Assembly (NCBI GenBank): GCA_050331695.1
Contig: JBHJGP010000020.1
Coordinates: forward strand, 1-64,000
Length of the DNA: 64,000 nt
Source: JBHJGP01 sp050331695
GTDB lineage: Bacteria > Pseudomonadota > Alphaproteobacteria > Geminicoccales > Geminicoccaceae
Direction of reading: 5' to 3'
Shown one piece after another: positions 1-8,495 of the stretch; within the stretch, counting starts at the first letter, position 1, and the number at the start of each line of letters is the position of its first letter. The position numbers and the translations under genes were made by a program. The notes under the pieces were generated by a model. That model saw only the letters and a program-made list of their open reading frames with translations, was not told where the DNA came from and did not search any database.

Positions 1-67
1 GAGACTGCCGCCTCGCACCCAAACCCGGTCCGGGCGCCACAAACCCCCGCCCCGGCGCCACAAGCCC

Positions 68-1378
68 TCACCCGCCCGATGCCAGATCAGGCGCCGGATG
101 CGCGTGGTTTCTGATCAGCGAGAAAGCCAACCAGAACAAGAGCGCATAGCAACCGGCCGTGCCGAGACTGTAGATCAGGACCGTCATCTGCCAGTCCCAA
201 GCCATCCAATGGCCGAGAACGAAGCTGCCGGCGACGGTCGCTACCCGGATCACGTCCCACAGCAATTGCAGCGGCTGGCGATTGAAAACGATCAGCGTTT
301 GCGAGGTCGGGCTGGCGATAAGCTGGCTCAGATAGATCGGCACCAGCATCTGCATCAGATACCCGGTCTCGATCCAGGCTTGACCGAACACGAGAGCACA
401 AAGGCCGGGTCCCGCCACCAATACGATTGCGGCGATCAGCCCGCCCATAGCCAGAAGCCGAACCGTGATCCGTGTGAACAGACGCCGCAGTTTTTTTGCA
501 TCGTTGCGCATCAAGGTCGGCGCTTCGGCCAGGAAGACCCGGGCGATGGCGTTGCCGACGAAGCGCATCGGCGTGCCCATGACCCGCTGGGCCAAGGCGA
601 ACCAGCCCGCCACTTCGGCACCGTAGAATGCCGCCAGGAACAGGGCCGGGCTCCAACGGGAGAGCTCGTGCAACAAATTGGCCCAGGACGAGAACAGTGG
701 GAAGCGTCGCTGCAGCCAGGCGACTGTCATCATGCCTTTCAAGGAGATTGCGCGTAGGATTTGGGACGCGTCGCTGAGCAGCGGACGCGCCAGCGTGGAG
801 ATCCCCGCCGACTGGCCCACGACCTGACCGAACAAGAGACCCGCGACGCCGAACTGGGCGAGGCCGGCGGCGATGTGAACGACGACCTGGCCCGCCGGCT
901 GGGCCACCTTGGTCGCTGCCACACGGTTGAACTGCTTCTTCCGTATGCTCCAATAGGACAGTGCCCGATAGGTGCCGGCGAAAATGGTCGCAAGCGGCAA
1001 GAGCCAGAGCCAGGGCACCAGAAGCGGGCTGTTGAGCATGCCGCCCACCGCCTCGCCGAAGGTGAGCACGATCAGCGCCACGCCCCCGCTCAGGATCAGG
1101 GCCACGAGCACGCTCAGCGCCAGCAGATTGATCGACCGGTCGTCCTGCTCCTCGACCGTCACCGCCACCTCGTAGCGAAGACAGATCGCGCCGGCGAGAA
1201 TGCCGAGGAGCGCGCCGAACACCCCGAGCGCGCCGAACTGCTCCGGCGTGAACAGCCGCGTGATGAGCGGCGACGCCAGGACCACCAGGAATTGACCGGC
1301 TGCGGTGCCGCCTGCCAGGGTGGCGACCGCTTTTCCAAGCCGCCCGCGCGGCACCAGTCTCTTAGCGAGTTCGAACAA
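68..1378 (-). CDS. Polysaccharide (O-antigen/exopolysaccharide) flippase, Wzx/MVF-like
   Basis: A 436-residue polytopic membrane protein with about a dozen hydrophobic segments. The N-terminal stretch (residues about 20-60, including LITRLFTPEQFGALGVF) is typical of the polysaccharide transporter family that flips undecaprenyl-linked oligosaccharides across the inner membrane. It lies 44 bp downstream of the nucleotide-sugar 6-dehydrogenase on the same strand, so both probably serve one exopolysaccharide or O-antigen pathway. The length fits the family. The exported glycan cannot be deduced. The family call is firm and the substrate unknown. Confidence 0.85.
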   Translation of the reverse strand: MFELAKRLVPRGRLGKAVATLAGGTAAGQFLVVLASPLITRLFTPEQFGALGVFGALLGILAGAICLRYEVAVTVEEQDDRSINLLALSVLVALILSGGVALIVLTFGEAVGGMLNSPLLVPWLWLLPLATIFAGTYRALSYWSIRKKQFNRVAATKVAQPAGQVVVHIAAGLAQFGVAGLLFGQVVGQSAGISTLARPLLSDASQILRAISLKGMMTVAWLQRRFPLFSSWANLLHELSRWSPALFLAAFYGAEVAGWFALAQRVMGTPMRFVGNAIARVFLAEAPTLMRNDAKKLRRLFTRITVRLLAMGGLIAAIVLVAGPGLCALVFGQAWIETGYLMQMLVPIYLSQLIASPTSQTLIVFNRQPLQLLWDVIRVATVAGSFVLGHWMAWDWQMTVLIYSLGTAGCYALLFWLAFSLIRNHAHPAPDLASGG

Positions 1379-1422
1379 GCCTTTCCCCGGGGTGGCGGCG
1401 CCCCCCGGTTCGAGACGCGTCC

Positions 1423-2754
1423 CTACCAGGCGATGCCGATATAGCGGTCGGCGAGCTCAGGCTGCTCACGGATCAGATTGCGATCACGGCCGACCAGATC
1501 GATCACCGTCTTGCCCGCTTCCATCCACGCGATCAACTGCGCTGCGTCGGTGGCGTGACCGATGACGATGACGCCGCAACCATCTAGGCCTAAGGCGTCC
1601 TGGACCATCAGTTTGGTCAGGTGCGGGATATGCTCTTCGATGTAGGCGCGATTGGCACCGAACAGCCGGGCTTCCTGCACGGCCGGGTCGAGAATGGTGA
1701 CGTGGACACCCTTGCCGCGAAGGCGCTCCGCCAGCTCGACCAGCGGGCTTTCGCGCAGATCGTCGGTCTTCGGCTTGAAGGCCAGACCCACCAGTCCGAC
1801 CTTCGCCCGTTCGGCTCGTGCCCGGTCGACCACCATCCGCGCGACGGTGTCGATCTGGCGTTCATTACTGGGAATGACGGATTCCAGCATCGGCAGCGCC
1901 AGATCCGAGTAGCGCGCGGCTCCAACGATCGCGCGCACGTCCTTCGGCAAACAGGACCCACCGAAGGCGAAGCCGGGTTTCAGGTAGTAGGGCGAGATGT
2001 TGAGCTTGGTATCCTTGCAGAAAATGTCCATCACCTCGCGGCTGTCGGCGCCGAGACGGGCGAAAAGCCGTCCGCATTCATTGGCGAAGGTTACCTTGAC
2101 CGCGTGGAAGGCGTTGTCGGCATATTTCACCGCCTCGGCGACCTCGAGCGATGGCGCGAAGCGCGGCGCTTCGATGCCTTCATAGAGATCGAAGACAGCT
2201 TTGCCGGCGCCGGGAACCCGCTCGCCGACGACGATCTTGGGCGGCGCGTCATAGTCCGCCACCGCCGTGCTTTCCCGCAGGAATTCGGGATGGAACACGA
2301 TGTCGTAGCCCTCGCCGACCGGCCGGCCCGCCGCCTCCTGCAGGACCGGCGTCACCACGTTTCGAACCGTGCCCGGCAGTACGGTGCTGCGCAAAACGAA
2401 CAGAAACGGACCGTCGCGGTGGCGTAGCTCGTGACCGATCTCAGCGGCCACCTGTTCCACATGGCGGGTGTCGAGCGTTCCGTTCGCACGGCTCGGCGTG
2501 CCAACGCAGACGATCGCCATCTCGGTGCCGGCCACGGCCTCGGCGGCGCTGGTGGTCGCCGTCAGCCGGCCTTCACGCGCCGCGCCGGTCAGGAGATCCT
2601 CCACCTGATCCTCGACGATCGGTGACTTGCCGTCCTTGACGGCATCGACCTTGCTCTGGGCCACGTCGACGCCCACGACCTCGTGGCCGTCCCGCGCCAG
2701 GCATGCTGCCGTCACCAGGCCAACGTAGCCCAGTCCAAACACACTCACTTTCAT
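1423..2754 (-). CDS. algD: GDP-mannose 6-dehydrogenase-like (UDP-glucose/GDP-mannose dehydrogenase family)
   Basis: NAD-dependent four-electron oxidation of a nucleotide sugar to the uronic acid. The N-terminal Rossmann motif GLGYVG is at residues 7-12. The catalytic cysteine is Cys268 in FGGSCLPKD, the same number as the catalytic Cys of Pseudomonas AlgD. The phrase SPIVEDQVEDLL, NISPYYLKPGFAFGGS and the terminal GIAW resemble AlgD more than Ugd. The 443-residue length fits. It precedes the flippase in a probable operon. The choice between GDP-mannose and UDP-glucose as substrate is inferred from remembered family sequence, so the symbol is tentative. Confidence 0.75.
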   Translation of the reverse strand: MKVSVFGLGYVGLVTAACLARDGHEVVGVDVAQSKVDAVKDGKSPIVEDQVEDLLTGAAREGRLTATTSAAEAVAGTEMAIVCVGTPSRANGTLDTRHVEQVAAEIGHELRHRDGPFLFVLRSTVLPGTVRNVVTPVLQEAAGRPVGEGYDIVFHPEFLRESTAVADYDAPPKIVVGERVPGAGKAVFDLYEGIEAPRFAPSLEVAEAVKYADNAFHAVKVTFANECGRLFARLGADSREVMDIFCKDTKLNISPYYLKPGFAFGGSCLPKDVRAIVGAARYSDLALPMLESVIPSNERQIDTVARMVVDRARAERAKVGLVGLAFKPKTDDLRESPLVELAERLRGKGVHVTILDPAVQEARLFGANRAYIEEHIPHLTKLMVQDALGLDGCGVIVIGHATDAAQLIAWMEAGKTVIDLVGRDRNLIREQPELADRYIGIAW

Positions 2755-3141
2755 GATCGCAGACCACCCGAAGTTCTACCGTCGAGAAGATATGATAAGG
2801 CTCTAATCAACCTTATTGCGATAATCTCCCAGTAAAGCCCTGGTTTTGCAACCCCACTTTGAGGGCCAATCCGCCATTCCCGCAAGGCTCTCAACGCGAG
2901 GTCGGCTTTATCGTCCATGGGCCGCTGGGCGATCTGTGTCGAGCAACACATGAGGCCGCTTGAAGAGCACGGGCTGCGCGTTCCCGGTTTCGGCCACGCC
3001 TGTGTCACAGGCGGATTTCCGCCCCGCCACCATTTGTCGATCAGCGAGGCCGAATAGGCCCTTTATGGGGTTTCTCTTTGGCACGCGAAGATGACATTCT
3101 GCGCCGAGCGGTGCGTTAGAATCGACGATTGGGGGACAGGC
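2755..3141. other. Intergenic region between divergent dehydrogenase and quinone oxidoreductase genes
   Basis: 387 bp with no convincing gene; the minus-strand ORF at 2751-3008 has no family features. It should hold the promoters of both divergent genes. The only structure I see is a short inverted repeat, ATAAGG (2795-2800) and CCTTAT (2811-2816), separated by 10 bp and about 40 bp upstream of the algD-like start. It could be an operator. Confidence 0.4.
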
Positions 3142-4179
3142 ATGCGGGCGATCATCATCGACACGCCAGGCGAAGCGGACGTTCTGAAGATGGTGGACAT
3201 CGCCGATCCTCGGCCCGGAGAGGGCGAGGTCGTCATCCGCGCGGCGGCGACGGCCGTCAATCGTGCAGACATTCTCCAGCGCCAGGGCAACTATCCGGCG
3301 CCGCCCGGTGACACGGAGGTTCCGGGTCTCGAGGTCGCGGGCGTCATCGATCAACTTGGCGATGACACCACCGGCTGGGCGGTCGGCGACCGGGTGATGA
3401 CTATCGTCGGTGGCGGCGGCTATGCCGAGCGGGTCAAGGCGCCGGCGGACACGCTGATACGGGTGCCGAATCGCTTCGATCTGGTGACCGCGGCCGCCAT
3501 CCCCGAGGTGTTCATCACCGCTTATCTCAATATCTTTCGCGAGGCGGCGATGCGCCAGAGTGAGAGCGTTCTGATCCACGGCGGCGCATCGGGTGTCGGC
3601 ACCGCCGGCATCCAACTGGCGAAAAGACTTCGCGACGCAACGGTCTTCGCCACTGTCGGATCGCCCGAAAAAGCCGCGCGTTGCGAAGAGCTCGGCGCCG
3701 ACCAGATCATTCTCTACAAGCGGGAAAACTTCGCTGACGCGATCCGGGAGCGGACCGGCAAACACGGTGTTGACGTCATCCTCGATCACATCGGTGGCGA
3801 TTATCTCGCAGACAATATGAAGGCGCTCGCTCCCTACGGTCGATTGGTGATCATCGGCCTCATGGGTGGCGCCAAGGCCGAGCTCGCGATCGGGCCGATG
3901 ATGGTCAAGCGGCAACGCATCGTGGGCTCGGTCCTCCGCGCCCGGCCGGTCACGGAGAAGGCCGAGATCGTTCGCGCCTTCCGGGGCGAGGTCATGCCGC
4001 TTTTCGAAGACGGCCGTCTGCAACCCGTCATTCACCAACCCTTTCCCCTGGAGAAGGTGGCCGACGCCCATCGCCTGGTGGAAGCCAACAAGAATGTCGG
4101 CAAGGTCCTGCTGGTCATCGATGAAACCGTCACCGGTAAGGCGGCGGTCGCGGGAGTGGACACGGGCCGGCCAACCTGA
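3142..4179 (+). CDS. NAD(P)H:quinone oxidoreductase, PIG3/zinc-independent MDR family
   Basis: A 345-residue medium-chain dehydrogenase/reductase. The start MRAIIIDTPGEADVLK and the stretch AVNRADILQRQGNYPAPPG are characteristic of the PIG3-type quinone oxidoreductases. A nucleotide-binding loop reads HGGASGVGTAGIQLA. The structural and catalytic zinc ligands of alcohol dehydrogenases are absent. I chose the ATG at 3142 because GGGGGACAGG lies just upstream; the longer reading from 3091 adds an unlikely N-terminus. It is monocistronic and followed by tRNA-Phe. It probably reduces quinones or other electrophilic carbonyls with NADPH; the true substrate is unknown. Confidence 0.85.
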   Translation: MRAIIIDTPGEADVLKMVDIADPRPGEGEVVIRAAATAVNRADILQRQGNYPAPPGDTEVPGLEVAGVIDQLGDDTTGWAVGDRVMTIVGGGGYAERVKAPADTLIRVPNRFDLVTAAAIPEVFITAYLNIFREAAMRQSESVLIHGGASGVGTAGIQLAKRLRDATVFATVGSPEKAARCEELGADQIILYKRENFADAIRERTGKHGVDVILDHIGGDYLADNMKALAPYGRLVIIGLMGGAKAELAIGPMMVKRQRIVGSVLRARPVTEKAEIVRAFRGEVMPLFEDGRLQPVIHQPFPLEKVADAHRLVEANKNVGKVLLVIDETVTGKAAVAGVDTGRPT

Positions 4180-4224
4180 TTATAAGCCACGGTCCGGTGG
4201 CCAACGCGCCCTTTTCTCCGGCAA

Positions 4225-4300
<76 letters not shown>

Positions 4301-5001
4301 TTTTCGTCCAGAAAATCAGGCTACCAATTTGATGGTGGAGCGGCGAACTGACTGGCCGCAGACGATCCGGTATTCGAGGTCTGTGCCGGTTGCGAGAGGG
4401 GCGCTTGGGCGGCTCGCCGGCGGCGATCGGTTGCCAGGGAACCAAGCCGCGAAAACGCTAGGCTAGGCCTGATCCGATCCGGCGAACATTCAGCCGAGCA
4501 TAACATGCGCGCTTTGCGGCAAACCGGAGAAATGCGTCCGCCTCAAGCCGGAATAAGGATCAACCTGGCATTGGGCCGGTTCGGACGACGAGAAGTCGGG
4601 GCCGCCTACCCCATTTCATGGGCAGCAGGTTTGACGGTTTTGTGCATGTCCCCGCCCGCCCTCTCGATCACCAGGCGATGTCTTGCCCGGCCCATCACCG
4701 GTCAACCCTTCCCTTGGCGAAGGGTGACATACGGCGACGGAAAGACTTGTTTAAGTGACGGTCCGCATTACGGACGCCTCGCGCCCGCACCGGCGCCGCG
4801 CAAGCGCAGACTTCCAGCCCTGGGCGCGGCCAGCACGCGAACCTCTCGACTGACCTGCGACGAAGGCGACGGCTGGATCATTTCTCAACCAGCATCACAA
4901 AGATCCGCCATGGCGCGGGGGCGATCTGGTCCCACCAGCATATCAGTCTGGTCAGCGTCCCAATACCATCGATTCATGGCCGGTAGCCGGTCCAGCTCAA
5001 G
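4301..5001. other. 700-bp gene-poor region downstream of tRNA-Phe
   Basis: I find no supported gene. The plus-strand ORF at 4505-5044 (179 codons) has lower third-position GC than its neighbours, an Arg/Pro/Ser-rich product with no recognisable motif, and runs into the 3' end of the opposing gene. No repeat of the tRNA 3' end, integrase remnant or clear terminator hairpin is visible. Confidence 0.5.
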
Positions 5002-5520
5002 CTATCCGGGATGCTCCTCCGGGTTTTTGGCAAACGCCCGATGAAGGCTCTCCTTGAGCTCTTCCAGCTTCTGGCCGTCGACAAGCTCGCTCACCCAGCG
5101 GTTCCGCCGATCGTTTTCTTGGGCGACACTCGCGTTGGCGCCGGCGTCGAGACTGGCGGCAGCGTTTCCGATCACCGTGAGCAGGGTCGATACCAGCTCG
5201 ATCACGCCTTCGTGGCGTTGGCGGAGCCTGTCCTCGCCTTGTAGGGCGACCATGAGCCCGTGAACGTCGCCAATGGTCTCCTGGCTACAGTGGGGCGCCA
5301 GAGCCGTCGTGTGCCGAGACAGGTTCTGGGCCAGTTCGTCCTGCAACGACAGGCTTCTTTGCATCTCACCGTGGAGCGTTTCCAGCGCAGGCCTCAGCAG
5401 GGCGATCATCTCCAGATGGCCGATCTTCTCCGGTGCCGGAGGCCCTTCGCCCAAGCAAGACGAAGAGCTCGCGGCGTTCCCACTGCCCGTTTCACGGTCG
5501 AAAGTGTACATGTCCGTCAC
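5002..5520 (-). CDS. Putative chemotaxis coiled-coil protein with DxxxQ motif (CheT/CheZ-like candidate)
   Basis: A 172-residue soluble protein, mostly helical by composition. After a low-complexity N-terminus (about 1-30) come two long amphipathic stretches (about 35-70 and 86-120). Within the second, ALQGEDRLRQRHEG carries Asp97-x3-Gln101, the arrangement of the CheZ active site (D143/Q147 in E. coli) and of the rhizobial CheZ-like protein CheT. It sits 387 bp from cheD, divergently transcribed, at the edge of a complete che cluster that has no other CheY-P phosphatase. The start is GTG at 5520 or ATG at 5511. I infer a role in CheY dephosphorylation; overall similarity to any named family is not assured. 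Confidence 0.5.
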   Translation of the reverse strand: MTDMYTFDRETGSGNAASSSSCLGEGPPAPEKIGHLEMIALLRPALETLHGEMQRSLSLQDELAQNLSRHTTALAPHCSQETIGDVHGLMVALQGEDRLRQRHEGVIELVSTLLTVIGNAAASLDAGANASVAQENDRRNRWVSELVDGQKLEELKESLHRAFAKNPEEHPG

Positions 5521-5556
5521 GTCGTCCCCGGAGCCGAATGTCGAAGATGGCCGTCG

Positions 5557-5610
5557 GGCTTTTTGAAAGCCGCGGTGTCTTGTTGGAGCTTAGCGCCGGT
5601 GGGCTTTCAA
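5557..5610. repeat. Nested inverted repeats in the cheD upstream region
   Basis: Three mutually complementary copies occur. GGCTTT (5557-5562) can pair with AAAGCC (5566-5571), forming a 6-bp hairpin with a TTG loop. TTGAAAGCC (5563-5571) can instead pair with GGCTTTCAA (5602-5610), a perfect 9-bp stem over 30 nt. The middle copy can therefore form two alternative hairpins. They lie between the divergent 5002-5520 gene and cheD, about 300 bp upstream of the cheD start. Function unknown. The rest of 5521-5906 shows nothing else I can name. Confidence 0.3.
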
Positions 5611-5906
5611 TCGCGTTAACGCGCAGATGTCGCTCCAAACGGAGGCCTCGCCATCCCGCCAAGTCCTCAAAGCCAGACAGAGAAAGGCGCCGTTGTCTTG
5701 GTCCGGTTAACGCTTGGTTATCGATTTCATCCTAAAGATCTTAGTCGGGCTGGAAGCAGTCATCCGGGTCGAATGAATTGCGCGCGCCCATGGACCGTTG
5801 ATGACGACAGCACCGGAGAGTTTGAAATCGATGAGGCCTCGGCGCGCCATCCAGCTGAGCTTCATTGCAGGCCTTCCGGCTCGAAGCACGGAGACGATCG
5901 AAGCCG

Positions 5907-6554
5907 ATGACTGAGGCTGCAGAAACAGCGCGTGGCGATACTGGTTCCGGGCTCGCCGGTTCGGCCGATGGACGCCGCCGCTATTTCGATCCACGATTGA
6001 AGCGCCGCGTGGTGCAGATATTCCAGGGTGACTATTACGTCACCTCCTGCGCCGATGAATTGTTGCAGACCGTGCTGGGATCCTGTGTTGCCGCTTGTGT
6101 TCGAGACCCGATCAGCAAAGTCGGCGGAATGAACCATTTTCTTCTGCCGTCCGCCGGCGGACGCGACCCCGGCGATATCATCGGCTTTGACTTACGCTAC
6201 GGCAGTTTCGCGATGGAGCAGTTGATCAACGCTGTGCTTAAGGTGACCGGACGGCGCGACCGTCTGGAGATCAAAGTTTTTGGCGGCGCCAATGTGGTCC
6301 GAGGCATGACGGACGTGGGCCATCGAAACGCTGACTTTGTCGAGACGTTCCTGCGCAACGAGGGGCTCTCGATTACCGGCTCTCACCTGCGCGGCAACTG
6401 GCCTCGGAAAGTGCAATTCAGCCCGGCCAGTGGTCGGGTTCGGATGCGCGAGCTCAAGGAGGACGTCGCGAAACGTGTTTTCGACAAGGAAATCCGGCAG
6501 CGTCCTCGCCTCGACCCCGTGGCCGACTCCGGAACGGTCGAATTGTTCGATTGA
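5907..6554 (+). CDS. cheD: Chemoreceptor glutamine deamidase CheD
   Basis: Deamidates glutamines in chemoreceptors to glutamates and in some bacteria interacts with CheC/CheY. The signature TVLGSCVAACVRDP contains the catalytic Cys60 (numbered from 5907), with Thr55 upstream and His77 in GGMNHFLLP, matching the CheD Cys-His-Thr triad. The ELKEDVAKRVF stretch near the C-terminus is also usual. I use the ATG at 5907 because it has GGAG upstream and removes an Arg-rich extension; product 215 aa. It is the only plus-strand gene of the che cluster and converges on the second cheY, so it has its own promoter. Confidence 0.93.
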   Translation: MTEAAETARGDTGSGLAGSADGRRRYFDPRLKRRVVQIFQGDYYVTSCADELLQTVLGSCVAACVRDPISKVGGMNHFLLPSAGGRDPGDIIGFDLRYGSFAMEQLINAVLKVTGRRDRLEIKVFGGANVVRGMTDVGHRNADFVETFLRNEGLSITGSHLRGNWPRKVQFSPASGRVRMRELKEDVAKRVFDKEIRQRPRLDPVADSGTVELFD

Positions 6555-6818
6555 TCCTCTTCCGAAGAGTGGATGCCGGCAATCCGAAGATCCGGTGTTT
6601 CGTATGTGCCTGTGCGACCGATCCATTTTTGAACCTTCCGGCGCATACGTGCTAGGCGTCAACCCAGGTTGGCGATCGAAAGCGCATTGCATCGAAAGGT
6701 AAAAAGCTCACGAGACACATGCTTCTGATAAGAAGAAACGCTAAATAGACCACACTGCTCAGACAGTGTTGCGAGAAAATTTCCTCCGCGAAGAGTAATC
6801 TGCCCTAAACCTTGATCG

Positions 6819-7208
6819 TTATTGTAGCTGCCCGTCTACGGCTTCGATTTTTTTCTTCAGATCTGCGGCGCTGAACGGTTTGACGATGTAGTTGTTGACG
6901 CCGGCCTTGATGGCTTCCATGACCAGCTCCTTGGAATTCTGACCGGTCGCCATAATGAAGGGGGTTTTCTTCATCAGGGCGTCCGAACGAACCTGTTTCA
7001 ACAGGTCCAGTCCGCTCATACCCTCCATGTTCCAATCGGAGATAATCAGATCGAACTTGGCTTTGCCCAGTGTCTCGATCGCGTCTTCACCGCTGCTGAC
7101 GTCCTTCACTTTCGTGATGCCGATCTGGCCCAAGGAGTATTTGGTCAGCTGGCGCATACTCTGCTGGTCGTCGACCACCAGGACTTGCATGTTTTTTGCC
7201 GAGGTCAT
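6819..7208 (-). CDS. cheY: CheY-family single-domain response regulator
   Basis: A 129-residue stand-alone receiver domain and last gene of the minus-strand che operon. The acidic pocket is VVDDQQ (Asp13, Asp14), the phospho-acceptor is Asp58 in LIISDWNMEGMSG, and the switch Lys lies in NYIVKPFSAADLKKK. Asp-Trp-Asn-Met is the sequence around the phosphosite of E. coli CheY, so this copy is the better candidate for the motor-binding CheY. Its start is 130 bp downstream of the cheB stop, so it may also have its own promoter. The 264 bp between its stop and cheD (6555-6818) hold no gene. Confidence 0.9.
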   Translation of the reverse strand: MTSAKNMQVLVVDDQQSMRQLTKYSLGQIGITKVKDVSSGEDAIETLGKAKFDLIISDWNMEGMSGLDLLKQVRSDALMKKTPFIMATGQNSKELVMEAIKAGVNNYIVKPFSAADLKKKIEAVDGQLQ

Positions 7209-7337
7209 GGTTTCGTCTCCGTTTTGCTCTGCTGCCGCGCTCCGGCGGCCTGGTAGCGCACCATGGAACGTTGGTTCGATGGTGGTGTCGCCGGCACCAT
7301 CCTTGGCCCAACCGGAAGTTGGTGTTGGCTGGTCTGC

Positions 7338-8435
7338 TTACACACGTTTTTCAGCCGTTTTCGTGTCCTTGCGGGGCGTGGACGGCCTGCCACCGCCGCT
7401 CGTCGAAGCCGCCCGCTCCAAAAGAGCCGATGCTATCTTGGCTAGCGGCAATTCCTTCTGGACAGCGCCGATCTCCTGGGCCGCTCTCGGCATGCCGTAG
7501 ATCAGACAGCTCGCCTCATCCTGACCGAGGGTCGCAGCCCCGGCCTCGCGCATCTTCAAGAGCCCCTTGGCCCCGTCCTTGCCCATGCCGGTCAGAATGG
7601 CGCCGATCGCATTCTTACCGGCGGCGAGTGCGACCGATGAGAACAGCACGTCGACCGACGGCCGGTGGCCGCTGACCAGCCCCTCGTCGCTGATGACGCA
7701 ATTGTAGTAGGCACCGGAGCGCGAAAGTTTCAGATGACCATGGCCCGGCGCGATGTAGACATGGCCTGGCAATACCCGAGCATTGTGCTTGGCTTCGCTC
7801 ACTGACATCGCCGAAATGCCATTCAGGCGTTCCGCAAACCGTGCCGTGAAGCCAGTCGGCATATGCTGGGCGATCAGAACCGGCGGCCCGTCGGCCGGCA
7901 GGGCGCAGATGACCTCGCGCAGCGCCTCGACGCCACCGGTGGACGCGCCAATCGCGACGATTTTGTCCGTGGCGCGAAAGCCCAGGCCCTGAACGCTGGC
8001 CGGTTTCGCGGCCACCGGCGGTCCGCCTCGGACTCCAACCCGGGCTCTGGCCGCGGCTTTGATCTTGGCGGTCAGTTCCGCCGAGATCGCGCTCCAATTG
8101 TGTTCCAAATCGATCGTCGGCTTGGCGATGAAATCGACGGCGCCCATGTCCAAGGCCGCGAGCGTCACGTCTGCCCCCTTCTTGGTCAGGCTCGAGACCA
8201 TAACCACAGGCATCGGCCTCAGGCCCATGATCCGCTCAAGAAAGGACAAGCCGTCCATGCGCGGCATTTCGATGTCGAGGGTGATGACGTCGGGGTTGAG
8301 ATCCTTGATCATCTGCCGGGCGATCAGCGGATCAGGCGCGGCGCCCACCACTTCGATGTCCGGATCTTCGGACAGGATCCGGGAGAGGATCTGCCGCATG
8401 AGCGCGGAATCGTCGACAATCAACGCACGAACCAT
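7338..8435 (-). CDS. cheB: Chemotaxis protein-glutamate methylesterase/glutamine deamidase CheB
   Basis: Removes methyl groups from receptor glutamates as the adaptation counterpart of CheR. The N-terminal receiver domain has Asp54 as phospho-acceptor in ITLDIEMPRMDG. The C-terminal esterase domain holds Ser165 in GASTGG, His191 in AQHMPTGF and Asp287 in GMGKDGAKG, each one residue from the E. coli triad. The 365-residue length is normal, with a Ser/Lys-rich C-terminal tail. It lies 60 bp downstream of cheR on the same strand. Confidence 0.95.
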   Translation of the reverse strand: MVRALIVDDSALMRQILSRILSEDPDIEVVGAAPDPLIARQMIKDLNPDVITLDIEMPRMDGLSFLERIMGLRPMPVVMVSSLTKKGADVTLAALDMGAVDFIAKPTIDLEHNWSAISAELTAKIKAAARARVGVRGGPPVAAKPASVQGLGFRATDKIVAIGASTGGVEALREVICALPADGPPVLIAQHMPTGFTARFAERLNGISAMSVSEAKHNARVLPGHVYIAPGHGHLKLSRSGAYYNCVISDEGLVSGHRPSVDVLFSSVALAAGKNAIGAILTGMGKDGAKGLLKMREAGAATLGQDEASCLIYGMPRAAQEIGAVQKELPLAKIASALLERAASTSGGGRPSTPRKDTKTAEKRV

Positions 8436-8495
8436 CTCACTCCCCTGGTCGGTATGGCACTACGGCCAGCCGCGCATGCTCCGAGCCGCTCAAAA

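Noticed and set aside
2751..3008. 85-codon minus-strand ORF upstream of the algD-like gene
   Set aside because: No motif, overlaps the expected promoter region, and no ribosome-binding site.
4505..5044. 179-codon plus-strand ORF
   Set aside because: Low third-position GC compared with neighbours, Arg/Pro/Ser-rich product with no motifs, and overlap with the end of the opposing gene.
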